Shown here in pieces: positions 18,366-26,489 of a DNA stretch of 64,000 nt. Position numbers and translations under genes: made by a program. The notes beneath the pieces were generated by a model, which worked only from the letters and a program-made list of their open reading frames with translations, searched no databases and was not told the origin of the DNA. Origin of the DNA: Pseudomonas kairouanensis (GTDB lineage Bacteria > Pseudomonadota > Gammaproteobacteria > Pseudomonadales > Pseudomonadaceae); NCBI RefSeq assembly GCF_004682055.1, contig NZ_QUZU01000001.1, positions 62,001-126,000 of the forward strand, in the 5' to 3' direction. Every line of letters begins with the position of its first letter. Positions within the stretch are counted from its first letter, which is position 1.

Positions 18366-19272
18366 ACCGCAGGTGCGGGATGGCTTGGCTAGCGGTGTTG
18401 GGTCATTGCAGGTCATCGGGCAGCACATGGTTGAAAGAGCGCAGTACGAACCGGCCTGCACCTACCGCTGGTGCATACATGATGTCGTTCGTGATACTCG
18501 TCATGCGTTTAATGAGCACTCCCGTGTCCCGGCCTCAAGTACCCGCAAGCTTTATATCTTAGTGGCGGTGCTGTTGCTGATTGAACAGGGAGAGCTGACA
18601 TTGAGCGACAGTGTCGTTGTGGATAACCTGAACGCGGGTGTTCAAACCTGCGGCGGCCTTTGGTTGTTGGACAGCCCCCGGGCATTCACCATCGCTGAAC
18701 TGCTCAAGTTGATGATGGGTTTAAGCGATAACATCGCGACCTTTTATCTTGTGGATTTACTCGGTCTTGAGCGTCTGAACGCGTTGTCGACGGTCATGGG
18801 GCTGGCCGGCACTTGGCATTTGTCGGCGGTACCGAGTGAAGCGTTGGCGGCGGATCATCCGCTGAGTGCTGTCAATACCACCACGGCATCCGATCTAGTT
18901 GTGGCGTTGTCAATACTGGTTAAAGGTGCAAACAGTCGATTAAGTGCTGGTAAGGCGTTTATTCGTCCGCAGTTGTGCGCGTTCGGCTTGACATGCATGC
19001 GCGCTCAGCAAGATAGCACTGCGATCAGGAGCTGGCTGAGAGATACGGACCAAGTAGGTGACAAGCACGGCATAGGGTATCGCAACTACAACAGCGTCGC
19101 TTACTTTGCCCATGATGGTGCGGTAAGGGTCATCTTTTCGATCGTCGTGGACGACCTGTATCGCATTAAAAGCCCCAGGCCGGCCTTTGCTTACGCCAGA
19201 GACTTCATTGCGCTGTTTTCCCGTCTTCTGGATGACTACGCAAGATGTGAATATCTCTCCGAGGCGTTTTGA
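18355..19272 (+). CDS. Class A beta-lactamase-fold serine hydrolase or acyltransferase in the biosynthetic operon
   Basis: A 305-residue protein with all class A beta-lactamase signatures: SxxK as S62-T-R-K65, SDN at 124-126, NTTTASDL at 174-181 (compare NTTTPRDM) and K237-H-G in place of KTG. No signal peptide is visible, so it should act in the cytosol, unlike resistance enzymes. In biosynthetic clusters this fold can act as an acyltransferase or peptidase: CapW of capuramycin biosynthesis is a lactamase-like transacylase working with a carboxyl methyltransferase. The methyltransferase-like gene here follows one base after the stop. Tailoring or product transfer is more likely than drug resistance, but the reaction is not predictable. 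Confidence 0.85.
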   Translation: MRIEPQVRDGLASGVGSLQVIGQHMVERAQYEPACTYRWCIHDVVRDTRHAFNEHSRVPASSTRKLYILVAVLLLIEQGELTLSDSVVVDNLNAGVQTCGGLWLLDSPRAFTIAELLKLMMGLSDNIATFYLVDLLGLERLNALSTVMGLAGTWHLSAVPSEALAADHPLSAVNTTTASDLVVALSILVKGANSRLSAGKAFIRPQLCAFGLTCMRAQQDSTAIRSWLRDTDQVGDKHGIGYRNYNSVAYFAHDGAVRVIFSIVVDDLYRIKSPRPAFAYARDFIALFSRLLDDYARCEYLSEAF

Positions 19273-19273
19273 A

Positions 19274-20032
19274 ATGACCTCCCCACTCTCTGCGGCATAC
19301 GTCAACAAATCCGAACTCTACGACCATGGCAGACCTTCCTATCCGCCAGAGGCCATTTTTTTCATCCTACGGCAACTCGATTTGTCGCTGGGTTTGCCGG
19401 TGCTGGATGTTGGGTCGGGAACCGGGATACTGACACGGCAACTGGCTGCTGCCGGCATGCCGACGATTGGAGTCGAACCTGATGCAAGCATGCTGGCCAA
19501 GGCTGAGGCAAACAACGACCAGCCAAGCGCGAGCTACCAGTTCGGAACGGCTGAGCAATTGGGTGTTGCGCCGCGCTCGATAGCGGCGCTGGTGTGTGGA
19601 CAGTCCTTTCACTGGTTCGAACCGGACAATACCCGAGCGGAATTCCGGCGGGTGCTGGCGACCAACAATCCAGTGATCCTTATCTGGAATATTCGCAGCC
19701 CAGACTGCAACGCGTTTCACCTAGCATACGAACAACTGCTACGAGGCGTTTTCAAGCGTTATGCCGAAACGTTACAGATCGATAAGGCCCTGGAAAGTCG
19801 GATCAAGAAGTTTTTTTTGGGCCCCTTCGAGGAGCGCACCTTCCACAATCGCCAGCAATTGAGTGCAGCCGGACTTTTCAATAGAACCATGTCCTGCTCC
19901 TATGCAGCGCAGCCGGGCACACGTGAGTACCGTGCGGCGGGTAAAGCTCTGAACACCTTGCATCAGCAACACCAGCAAAACGGTTTTGTTTCGCTTAGTT
20001 ATCAAACGCGTGTGGTCTATGGACGTATTTAA
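19274..20032 (+). CDS. Class I SAM-dependent enzyme (methyltransferase fold)
   Basis: A 252-residue Rossmann-fold SAM enzyme. The N-terminal YDHGRPSYP (16-24), motif I LDVGSGTGILTRQL (44-57), acidic V-E-P-D (67-70) and GQSFHWFEP (109-117) belong to the Methyltransf_11/UbiE-like group. W138-N139 and S209-Y210 follow in the usual substrate-side segments. It may methylate an oxygen, nitrogen or carboxylate of the product. An alternative is SAM cyclisation to azetidine-2-carboxylate: AzeJ and VioH belong to the same fold group as I recall, and azetidine-2-carboxylate is a proline analogue, fitting the proline-like A domain and extra prolyl-tRNA synthetase. GAGG precedes the chosen ATG, one base after the upstream stop. 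Confidence 0.85.
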   Translation: MTSPLSAAYVNKSELYDHGRPSYPPEAIFFILRQLDLSLGLPVLDVGSGTGILTRQLAAAGMPTIGVEPDASMLAKAEANNDQPSASYQFGTAEQLGVAPRSIAALVCGQSFHWFEPDNTRAEFRRVLATNNPVILIWNIRSPDCNAFHLAYEQLLRGVFKRYAETLQIDKALESRIKKFFLGPFEERTFHNRQQLSAAGLFNRTMSCSYAAQPGTREYRAAGKALNTLHQQHQQNGFVSLSYQTRVVYGRI

Positions 20033-21269
20033 ACGGGAGGCCATGAGTCGGTTGTTTAGTGGCTCAGCATGGGTGGTGCCTTTTTCGTTTTTTCCGACGT
20101 TAGCACGAGCGGCTTTTCTGTCTTACTTCCTGATTTTTCTAAAAGAGCGCTACGACCTTTCGGTGGATCAGATTGGACTGTTTGTCGGTGGTTTTGTATT
20201 CCTTAGCTCTGTGTCCAGCGTTGTTTTTGGCCCGATGCTCGACAGCCTGAATATCAAGACGTTGATGCTGACGTCATCTGTTATCCAGTCGGCGGTTTAT
20301 CTGAGTTTACACATGTCCGGTTCACTGGTTCTCGTCTTCACTCTGTGCATTTTACTTAATCTTGCCTACTTATCGCTTGAGACTGCCGTGCGCATGTGCA
20401 TCTCTCGATTATTGACTCCTCAGGAAACCGCGTCGGTGCTGTCGCTCAAGTACACACTCACTAATACCGCCTATGCGCTGGGGCCGCTTGTTGGTCTTTG
20501 GCTGAATCGCCAAGGTATTTCCCCCTTGTTTTTCTGCAGCGCCTCGGCACTTATCTTTATGGCGGTTATTATCAAGCCAGTTGTATTGCCGCGAGGGGGA
20601 GATCAGAACAACGGCGAAGGCAAAGGGTGGCTAGGTTCTCTGGGGACCTTGGCCAGGGATAGTAAACTGCTGAAGTTCTCGGTGGCTAGCGTATTGGTGG
20701 CGGGTGTGTTCGGAACGTTTCACATATACGTGGGCCAATATGTGGTCACCACTCATTCCGTCGAGCAAGCGTACGAGATAATCAATGTTGTATTTGTTAC
20801 CAATGCGCTGGTCTCGATCCTGCTGCAATACCTGATTGGTAGAAGGGTGACGGTTGAGTTTTTCAGGCACTGGATAGTTAGCTGCATGTTGGCGTTCGTA
20901 ATCGGTTTGATAGGGTTTGCGTTCTCCGACACTCTCTACGCATGGGCTTTCTTCACGGTCATTTTTACTGTCGGAGAAATTATTATTCAACCCCTTGAAT
21001 TTCTCTATATTTCCCGCATAGCTCCGGTGCATATGGAAGGCGCCTACTACAGTTCGCAGAACCTCACTTACCTAGGCTCAGCGTCTACGCCGGTGGTAGG
21101 TGGTTTCATTCTCGCCAGTTTCAGTCCGCTTTATTTTTTTGGGTACCTGATGGTGTTGCTTATGGTGGGAGGCACGATTTTCTATATTCAAGGGGAGAGG
21201 TTAAGTGACGTGGATAGCCAAAAAAAGCCCCTGGCGAACGGGGCTTTTGATGATCAAAGGTCAATATGA
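20019..21269 (+). CDS. MFS transporter, probable product exporter
   Basis: About 416 residues with 10-12 hydrophobic segments and a charged loop near the middle (about 195-205). It is the last plus-strand gene of the cluster and most likely exports the metabolite. The start is uncertain: ATG 20019 overlaps the methyltransferase gene by 14 bases but lacks a ribosome site, while ATG 20043 (MSRLFSG) has GGGAGG only two bases away. The last codons (KKPLANGAFDDQRSI) are written over a terminator hairpin, and the gene overlaps the convergent prolyl-tRNA synthetase gene by nine bases. The substrate is inferred only from location. Confidence 0.85.
   Translation: MDVFKREAMSRLFSGSAWVVPFSFFPTLARAAFLSYFLIFLKERYDLSVDQIGLFVGGFVFLSSVSSVVFGPMLDSLNIKTLMLTSSVIQSAVYLSLHMSGSLVLVFTLCILLNLAYLSLETAVRMCISRLLTPQETASVLSLKYTLTNTAYALGPLVGLWLNRQGISPLFFCSASALIFMAVIIKPVVLPRGGDQNNGEGKGWLGSLGTLARDSKLLKFSVASVLVAGVFGTFHIYVGQYVVTTHSVEQAYEIINVVFVTNALVSILLQYLIGRRVTVEFFRHWIVSCMLAFVIGLIGFAFSDTLYAWAFFTVIFTVGEIIIQPLEFLYISRIAPVHMEGAYYSSQNLTYLGSASTPVVGGFILASFSPLYFFGYLMVLLMVGGTIFYIQGERLSDVDSQKKPLANGAFDDQRSI
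21223..21248. terminator. Terminator hairpin embedded in the 3' end of the MFS gene
   Basis: Arms AAAAGCCCC (21223-21231) and GGGGCTTTT (21240-21248) enclose an 8-base loop. It sits just beyond the minus-strand synthetase stop (21261) and inside the MFS reading frame. It can serve as terminator for the synthetase and, in the other direction, for the MFS operon. Confidence 0.8.
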
Positions 21270-22751
21270 TTTCGCATACAGCGCCCAGCATTTCGTGGGC
21301 TGACCTGTGAACAAACAAGGCACGGCAGTTTTTGGTTGAACGAGTGGAATACATCTGACCGTTACACCTAGTTCGCTGATGGCTTGCTCAATGGTTATGT
21401 CGTCAATGAAGGGTGCCATAACAAAAGTATTGGGTTTGCCCTGGCGATTGAAGGCTTTTTTGAAATTGGTAAGTGTGGTGACGGTTTCGATGTTGTCCGA
21501 TAGCCTTTTTTGGGCACGTTCAAGCATGCCTGTTTGAATAGTCTGTAGCGTTTTTGATGCGTCTTTAATAAAACGGGTTGTCTCAACGGTCAGCGTATTA
21601 TTGATGTTGTCTCTGTGGGAGTAAGAAACCGTATTCTGCTCCAGTTCTTTTATTCCTATCTCGACCCGTATGGGTACGCCGCGCTTGATGTGATACCATT
21701 TTTTTTCACTACTGCTCATGTCTCGCTTGTCAATGGTTACACGTAAGTTTTGCCCTTTCAGTTTTTTGCGTGAGATATTCTTTTTTAATATTTCGCAGTA
21801 AGCATGAATAGCTTCGGCGTTTTGTTCACTGCGTACGATCGGGATAATGATTATTTGCGTCGGCGCAACCAGTGGTGGGATCACCAGACCATTGTCATCG
21901 CCATGGGTCATTATCATGGCGCCAATCAATCGCGTGGAAACGCCCCACGAAGTGGTCCAGGCTAGTTCCTTTACGCCTTCCCTATTAACAAAGCGGATGT
22001 CTGCCGCTTCGGCAAAATTTTGTCCTAGGAAGTGTGAGGTACCTGCTTGCAAGGCTTTACCGTCCTGCATCATCGCCTCAATGGTGTAGGTACTGACGGC
22101 ACCTGGGAAACGCTCCCATGAGCATTTTTCGCCTTTGATTACGGGTATGGCCAGGTGATCGACAGCAAACCGCTCGTAGATATCCAGCATCAGCAGTGTC
22201 TCGGCCAAGGCCTCTTCACAGGAAGCGTGAGCGGTATGACCTTCCTGCCAAAGAAATTCTGAAGTGCGTAGGAATATTCGTGGGCGCATTTCCCAGCGCA
22301 GGACATTGGCCCACTGATTGATGAGCAGTGGAAGATCCCGATAACTTTGTACCCATCGTGAAAAGGAGGCACCGATCACCGTTTCACTGGTAGGCCTTAT
22401 AATCAAAGGTTCTTCCAGTTCGCCAGCAGGAGTGAGCTTCCCCTCTGACGACTGTTCCAGACGGTGGTGGGTTACGACTGCACACTCCTTGGCAAAACCA
22501 TTGACATGTTCTGCTTCTTTTTGAAGAAAAGATAAAGGGATCAATAGAGGGAAGTACGCGTTGGTATGACCGGTGTCCTTGAATTTTTTATCAAGTTCTC
22601 GTTGAATTTGCTCCCATATGCCATATCCCCAGGGGCGAATGACCATGCACCCTCTAACGCCGGAGTTTTCAGCCAGTTCAGACTGACTGATGACTTGTTG
22701 ATACCATTCGGAAAAGTTTTCCATTCGAGAAGGTGATATTGCGTTTTTCAT
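21261..22751 (-). CDS. proS2: Second prolyl-tRNA synthetase, archaeal/eukaryotic type; probable self-resistance
   Basis: A 496-residue class II synthetase charging tRNA-Pro. Motif 2 is RPRIFLRTSEFLWQEGHTAH, motif 3 GVSTRLIGAMIMTHGDDNG, and it ends in CWALYAKSY; a terminal tyrosine is a mark of the archaeal/eukaryotic (type 3) class. Pseudomonas normally charges proline with a longer bacterial-type ProS carrying an inserted editing domain, which this protein lacks. A cluster-borne extra synthetase of another type parallels MupM in mupirocin and ObaO in obafluorin producers, where it is the resistant target. It runs convergent to the biosynthetic genes from its own strong promoter. The start ATG has only a weak ribosome site. 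Confidence 0.93.
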   Translation of the reverse strand: MKNAISPSRMENFSEWYQQVISQSELAENSGVRGCMVIRPWGYGIWEQIQRELDKKFKDTGHTNAYFPLLIPLSFLQKEAEHVNGFAKECAVVTHHRLEQSSEGKLTPAGELEEPLIIRPTSETVIGASFSRWVQSYRDLPLLINQWANVLRWEMRPRIFLRTSEFLWQEGHTAHASCEEALAETLLMLDIYERFAVDHLAIPVIKGEKCSWERFPGAVSTYTIEAMMQDGKALQAGTSHFLGQNFAEAADIRFVNREGVKELAWTTSWGVSTRLIGAMIMTHGDDNGLVIPPLVAPTQIIIIPIVRSEQNAEAIHAYCEILKKNISRKKLKGQNLRVTIDKRDMSSSEKKWYHIKRGVPIRVEIGIKELEQNTVSYSHRDNINNTLTVETTRFIKDASKTLQTIQTGMLERAQKRLSDNIETVTTLTNFKKAFNRQGKPNTFVMAPFIDDITIEQAISELGVTVRCIPLVQPKTAVPCLFTGQPTKCWALYAKSY

Positions 22752-22786
22752 AATATCCCAGTTGTAAATATAGTTTGAGCTGGGTA

Positions 22787-22815
22787 TGTATATTTTTTGG
22801 GATGTAAAATTTCAA
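22787..22815 (-). promoter_or_regulatory. Sigma-70 promoter of the extra prolyl-tRNA synthetase gene
   Basis: On the minus strand -35 TTGAAA (22810-22815) and -10 TATACA (22787-22792) are 17 bp apart, in a very AT-rich context about 36 bases before the ATG. This suggests steady expression independent of the biosynthetic operon. Confidence 0.7.
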
Positions 22816-22901
22816 GCATTTATATTTTTTGTTTGAGTTTTCGGAAGTTTCTTTCAGACGGATCCATTCATTAGTCGTGCAGTTTTAAGTTCTACGTGGC
22901 A

Positions 22902-23099
22902 ATCACCGTGTACCCCGCGCGCTGGATCGATTGCAGCGATAAGAAGAAGTTGGAAGAGTTCTCCAACAAGGCTGTGGAAAACCTTGCGGTGGACGGCGGT
23001 GGTCACCTGACCTACCTGGCGCCGACCCGGGTGAACCTGGCGTTGATGGAAGAGCGCTGGCCGGATGTGAAATTCCGTGCGACGCGTGAGCATCATTAA
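22902..23099 (+). pseudogene. prfC: Duplicated 3' fragment of prfC (direct repeat copy 2)
   Basis: The fragment encodes the last 65 residues of RF3 (from [11 protein letters not shown] to FRATREHH) and its stop, 98% identical to 8163-8360. It has no promoter or real start and lacks the GTPase domain, so it is not functional. It is followed by a terminator and a REP element and probably represents the original chromosomal 3' end before the island entered. Recombination between the copies would remove the island and leave an intact prfC. Confidence 0.95.
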
Positions 23100-23117
23100 G
23101 GTCTGAGCGGTAAAAAG

Positions 23118-23149
23118 AAGGGTGAAGCTGTGATGGCTTCACCCTTTTT
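23118..23149 (+). terminator. Terminator after the prfC fragment
   Basis: Arms AAGGGTGAAGC (23118-23128) and GCTTCACCCTT (23136-23146) with a 7-base loop and a T run. Its position suggests it was the ancestral prfC terminator. Confidence 0.85.
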
Positions 23150-23167
23150 ATTGGCCTACACAAATCC

Positions 23168-23197
23168 AAATGTGGGAGGGGGCTTGCTCCCACATTT
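23168..23197. repeat. Single REP element
   Basis: Palindrome AAATGTGGGAG/CTCCCACATTT around GGGGCTTG, the standard P. fluorescens-type REP core. Confidence 0.85.
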
Positions 23198-23276
23198 TGA
23201 TCTCCACCAGGCTTGGGGTTGGCGATAACTCCGCATCGGGTCTAGCTTTTATCCAACGACTGAAAAGGAGGCCGCT

Positions 23277-23516
23277 GTGATTAAACGCTCTATTCACCTG
23301 ATACTGCTCGCCAGTCTGACACTGCCCACCCTCCCAGCTATGGCCGCCGCTGGCACTCCCCAATGGAAAGACACCGGCCCCGTCACCAAGCGCAAGCAGA
23401 ACGAAGTCAACTCCGGCAGTTGGAAGCCCCAGGCCCAGCCCGCGCCCAAGGAAGACGCCGAAAACCCCTATAACGAAGGGGAAGACAGCGCGACTTATGA
23501 CGACGGTGACACCTGA
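23277..23516 (+). CDS. Small exported protein of unknown function
   Basis: A 79-residue protein starting at GTG with AAAAGGAGG seven bases upstream, one of the best ribosome sites in the window. Residues 1-23 form a Sec signal ending ALPAMA-like (TLPAMA then AAGTPQW). The mature part is short, polar and Pro/Lys/Glu-rich, ending in the acidic SATYDDGDT, and is probably disordered in the periplasm. I do not recognise a family. Confidence 0.75.
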   Translation: MIKRSIHLILLASLTLPTLPAMAAAGTPQWKDTGPVTKRKQNEVNSGSWKPQAQPAPKEDAENPYNEGEDSATYDDGDT

Positions 23517-23526
23517 ACCCCACCCA

Positions 23527-23575
23527 AAGAAAAAGCCCCTCCCGCCAGGCAGATGCGCTACCTGGCGAGAAGGGC
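23527..23575 (-). terminator. Terminator of the dpp operon
   Basis: AAGCCCCT...GCCAGG pairs with CCTGGC...AAGGGCT. On the minus strand the hairpin is followed by TTTTTCTTT, placing it downstream of dppF. Confidence 0.8.
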
Positions 23576-23617
23576 TGTGGAACTCATTAAGACCCCTGAC
23601 TTGTTGTGTCGAGGGCC

Positions 23618-24589
23618 TTACGCGACAAATTGCTCCGCGTAGTGACAAGCCACCTGGCGGTTATCCAACGCTCGCAACTGCGGCTCTTCGCTGCTGCACC
23701 GCGCCGTCGCATACGGGCAGCGCTTGTGGAACGCGCAGCCAGGCGGCGGGTTCAGCGGGTTGGGCAGCTCGCCGACGATCTTGATCTTCGGCTTGTTTGG
23801 GTCCGGGTGAATGGTCGGGGTGGCCGACAGCAGCGCCTGGGTGTAGGGGTGCAGCGGGCGGGCGTAGATGTCTTCCTTGGGGCCGACTTCTACCGGGCGG
23901 CCGAGGTACATCACCATCACGTCGTCGGCGACGTGTTGCACCACCGCGAGGTTGTGGGAGATGAACACGTAGGCGGTGTTGAACTCCTGCTGCAGGTCCA
24001 TGAACAGGTTGAGCACCTGGGCCTGGATCGATACGTCCAGTGCCGAGGTCGGTTCATCGGCCACCAGCACCTTGGGTTGCAGCATCATGGCGCGGGCCAG
24101 GGCGATGCGCTGGCGCTGGCCGCCGGAGAACATGTGCGGGTAGCGCTGGTAATGCTCGGGGCGCAGGCCCACTTGCTTCATCATCGCCTGCACTTTCTCG
24201 CGGCGTTCGGCGGCGGACAGGTTGGTATTGATCAACAGCGGCTCGCCCAGTTGATCACCGACTTTCTGGCGAGGGTTCAACGAGGCGTACGGGCTCTGGA
24301 ACACCATCTGCACGTCTTTGCGCAGTTGCTTGCGCTGGGCCTTGTCGGCGCCGGCGACTTCTTGCCCTGCGATTTTCAGCGAGCCCGAAGAGGGCTCCTC
24401 GATCAGCGTCAGCGCACGGGCCAGGGTGGATTTGCCGCAACCCGACTCGCCAACCACCGCGAGGGTCTTGCCGGCTTCCAGCTCAAAGGACACGCCATTG
24501 AGGGCGCGCACCGTGGCGTGGCCCTTGAACAGGCCACGGGACACTTCGTAGTGACGGGTAAGGTCGCGGGCGGTAAGAACGACGGCCAT
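23618..24589 (-). CDS. dppF: Dipeptide ABC importer ATPase DppF
   Basis: A 323-residue ATPase with Walker A GESGCGKST, signature FSGGQRQR and Walker B VLVADEPTSALD, plus the C-terminal oligopeptide-transporter domain with GCAFHKRCPYA (cysteines found in Opp/Dpp ATPases, often binding an Fe-S cluster). It works with DppD on the DppBC channel. Its start overlaps the dppD stop (TAATG). It is the last gene of the locus and is followed by a terminator. Confidence 0.95.
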   Translation of the reverse strand: MAVVLTARDLTRHYEVSRGLFKGHATVRALNGVSFELEAGKTLAVVGESGCGKSTLARALTLIEEPSSGSLKIAGQEVAGADKAQRKQLRKDVQMVFQSPYASLNPRQKVGDQLGEPLLINTNLSAAERREKVQAMMKQVGLRPEHYQRYPHMFSGGQRQRIALARAMMLQPKVLVADEPTSALDVSIQAQVLNLFMDLQQEFNTAYVFISHNLAVVQHVADDVMVMYLGRPVEVGPKEDIYARPLHPYTQALLSATPTIHPDPNKPKIKIVGELPNPLNPPPGCAFHKRCPYATARCSSEEPQLRALDNRQVACHYAEQFVA

Positions 24590-25557
24590 TACGCCACCTC
24601 CTGGTTCAAGGGGTAGAAGCAGCGTGCAAGGCTGTTGGTTTTTGGATCAAGCCCAGGGCGCTGGGTGCGGCAGCTTTCCTGCACATACGGGCAACGCGGC
24701 GACAGCAGGCAACCCTGCGGGCGGTCGTAACGGCCCGGCACGATGCCCGGCAGCGTGGCCAGGCGCGTGGCGCCCAGGCTGTGCTCGGGGATCGCCTTGA
24801 GCAGCGCTTCGCTGTAGGGGTGTGCCGGAATGTCGAACAGTTGCGGCACCTGGCCCACTTCCACCGCTTGGCCTGCGTACATCACGCACACGCGTTGGGC
24901 GGTTTCGGCTACCACGGCGAGGTCGTGGGTGATCAGCACCAGGCCCATGTTCTGCTCTTTTTGCAGGGCCAGCAGCAGGTCCATGATCTGCGCCTGAATG
25001 GTCACGTCCAACGCGGTGGTCGGTTCGTCGGCGATCAGCAGCTTGGGTTCGCCGGCAATCGCCATGGCGATTGCCACGCGCTGGCTCATGCCGCCGGACA
25101 GTTGGTGCGGGTAGGCGTCCATACGGCTGGCAGCGCCTGGGATTTCGACTTTTTCCAACAGTTCGATGGCACGCTTGCGCGCTTGCTTGCCGGACATTTT
25201 CAGGTGCAGGCGCAGCACTTCTTCAATCTGGAAACCCACGGTGTAGCTGGGGTTCAGTGCGGTCATCGGGTCTTGGAAGACCATCGCCAAGTCTTTGCCG
25301 ACGATCTGGCGGCGCTGGCGGTTGCTCAGTTTGAGCATGTCCTTGCCGTCGAAGGTCAGCGAGTCGGCCGTGACGATGCCGGGGTGCTCGATCAGGCCCA
25401 TCAGCGCCATCATGGTCACGGATTTACCCGAGCCCGACTCGCCAACAATCGCCAGGACTTCGCCTTTGTCCACCGACAGGTCGAGGCCGTCGACCACCGG
25501 TACGGCGGTCTTGTCGCCGAAGCGTACGTTGAGATTCTTGATTTCTAACAGTGACAT
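24589..25557 (-). CDS. dppD: Dipeptide ABC importer ATPase DppD
   Basis: A 322-residue ATPase: Walker [10 protein letters not shown], signature LSGGMSQRV, Walker [13 protein letters not shown] and C-terminal [15 protein letters not shown]. The start [11 protein letters not shown] was preferred to a longer reading because GAGGAG lies directly upstream and family members begin here. The gene follows dppC by 10 bases. Confidence 0.95.
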   Translation of the reverse strand: MSLLEIKNLNVRFGDKTAVPVVDGLDLSVDKGEVLAIVGESGSGKSVTMMALMGLIEHPGIVTADSLTFDGKDMLKLSNRQRRQIVGKDLAMVFQDPMTALNPSYTVGFQIEEVLRLHLKMSGKQARKRAIELLEKVEIPGAASRMDAYPHQLSGGMSQRVAIAMAIAGEPKLLIADEPTTALDVTIQAQIMDLLLALQKEQNMGLVLITHDLAVVAETAQRVCVMYAGQAVEVGQVPQLFDIPAHPYSEALLKAIPEHSLGATRLATLPGIVPGRYDRPQGCLLSPRCPYVQESCRTQRPGLDPKTNSLARCFYPLNQEVA

Positions 25558-25567
25558 GGGAATCTCC

Positions 25568-26479
25568 TCAGGCGGCGTTCTTGAGTTTCGGGTCCAGCGC
25601 ATCGCGCAAGCCGTCGCCCATCAAGTTGATTGCCAGCACGCTGAGCAAAATGGTCAAACCAGGCAGGCTCACCACCCACCAGGCGCGTTCGATGTAGTCG
25701 CGGGCCGAAGCCAGCATGGTGCCCCACTCCGGGGTTGGCGGTTGTACGCCAAGGCCGAGGAAGCCCAGGGCGGCGGCATCGAGAATCGCCGAGGAGAAGC
25801 TCAAGGTCGCCTGCACGATCAGCGGCGCCATGCAGTTGGGCAGCACGGTGATGAACATCAGGCGTGGCAAGCCGGCGCCAGCGAGGCGGGCGGCAGTTAC
25901 GTAGTCACGGTTCAACTCGCCCATTACCGCAGCACGGGTCAGACGCACATAGGACGGCAACGAAACGATGGCGATGGCGATCACGGTGTTGATCAGGCCA
26001 GGGCCGAGGATCGCGACAATGGCAACCGCCAGCAGCAGCGAGGGCAGGGCCAGCATGATGTCCATCAGGCGCATGATGGTCGGGCCAAGCAGGCGCGGGA
26101 AGAACCCGGCGAACAGCCCCAGCAGGATGCCCGGAATCAGCGACATCACCACCGACGACAAACCGATCAGCAGCGACAGGCGCGAGCCCTGGATCAGGCG
26201 CGAGAGCAGGTCGCGGCCCAATTCGTCAGTGCCCAGCAGGAACTGCATCTGCCCGCCTTCCAGCCACGACGGCGGGGTGAGCAGGAAGTCGCGGTACTGC
26301 TCGCTCGGGTTATGCGGCGCCACCCAAGGGGCGAAAATTGCGCAGAACACGATCAGCAACATGAACGCAAGGCCGGCAACCGCGCCTTTATTCTTGGAGA
26401 AGGCTTGCCAGAATTCTTTGTACGGGGACGGGTACAGCAGGCTTTGATCGACTGCTGACACTGGAGTAGGTGTGGTCAT
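25568..26479 (-). CDS. dppC: Dipeptide ABC importer permease DppC
   Basis: A 303-residue inner-membrane permease with a cytoplasmic N-terminus, a first helix near residues 35-55 and the Opp/Dpp loop [18 protein letters not shown]. The ATPase-contact motif contains [20 protein letters not shown]. It forms the channel with DppB and is ten bases downstream of it. Confidence 0.95.
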   Translation of the reverse strand: MTTPTPVSAVDQSLLYPSPYKEFWQAFSKNKGAVAGLAFMLLIVFCAIFAPWVAPHNPSEQYRDFLLTPPSWLEGGQMQFLLGTDELGRDLLSRLIQGSRLSLLIGLSSVVMSLIPGILLGLFAGFFPRLLGPTIMRLMDIMLALPSLLLAVAIVAILGPGLINTVIAIAIVSLPSYVRLTRAAVMGELNRDYVTAARLAGAGLPRLMFITVLPNCMAPLIVQATLSFSSAILDAAALGFLGLGVQPPTPEWGTMLASARDYIERAWWVVSLPGLTILLSVLAINLMGDGLRDALDPKLKNAA

Positions 26480-26489
26480 GGTCTTGATC

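Noticed and set aside
18355..19272. Beta-lactam resistance gene
   Set aside because: It has no signal peptide, an altered KTG motif and overlaps the thioesterase gene, so a biosynthetic role fits better.
22896..23099. 67-residue ORF as a functional small gene
   Set aside because: It is the duplicated 3' end of prfC with no promoter, ribosome site or start of its own.
8163..23099. Integrase-type genomic island with att sites
   Set aside because: The repeat is a 198-bp protein-gene end rather than a short att core, and no integrase or recombinase gene is present between the copies.
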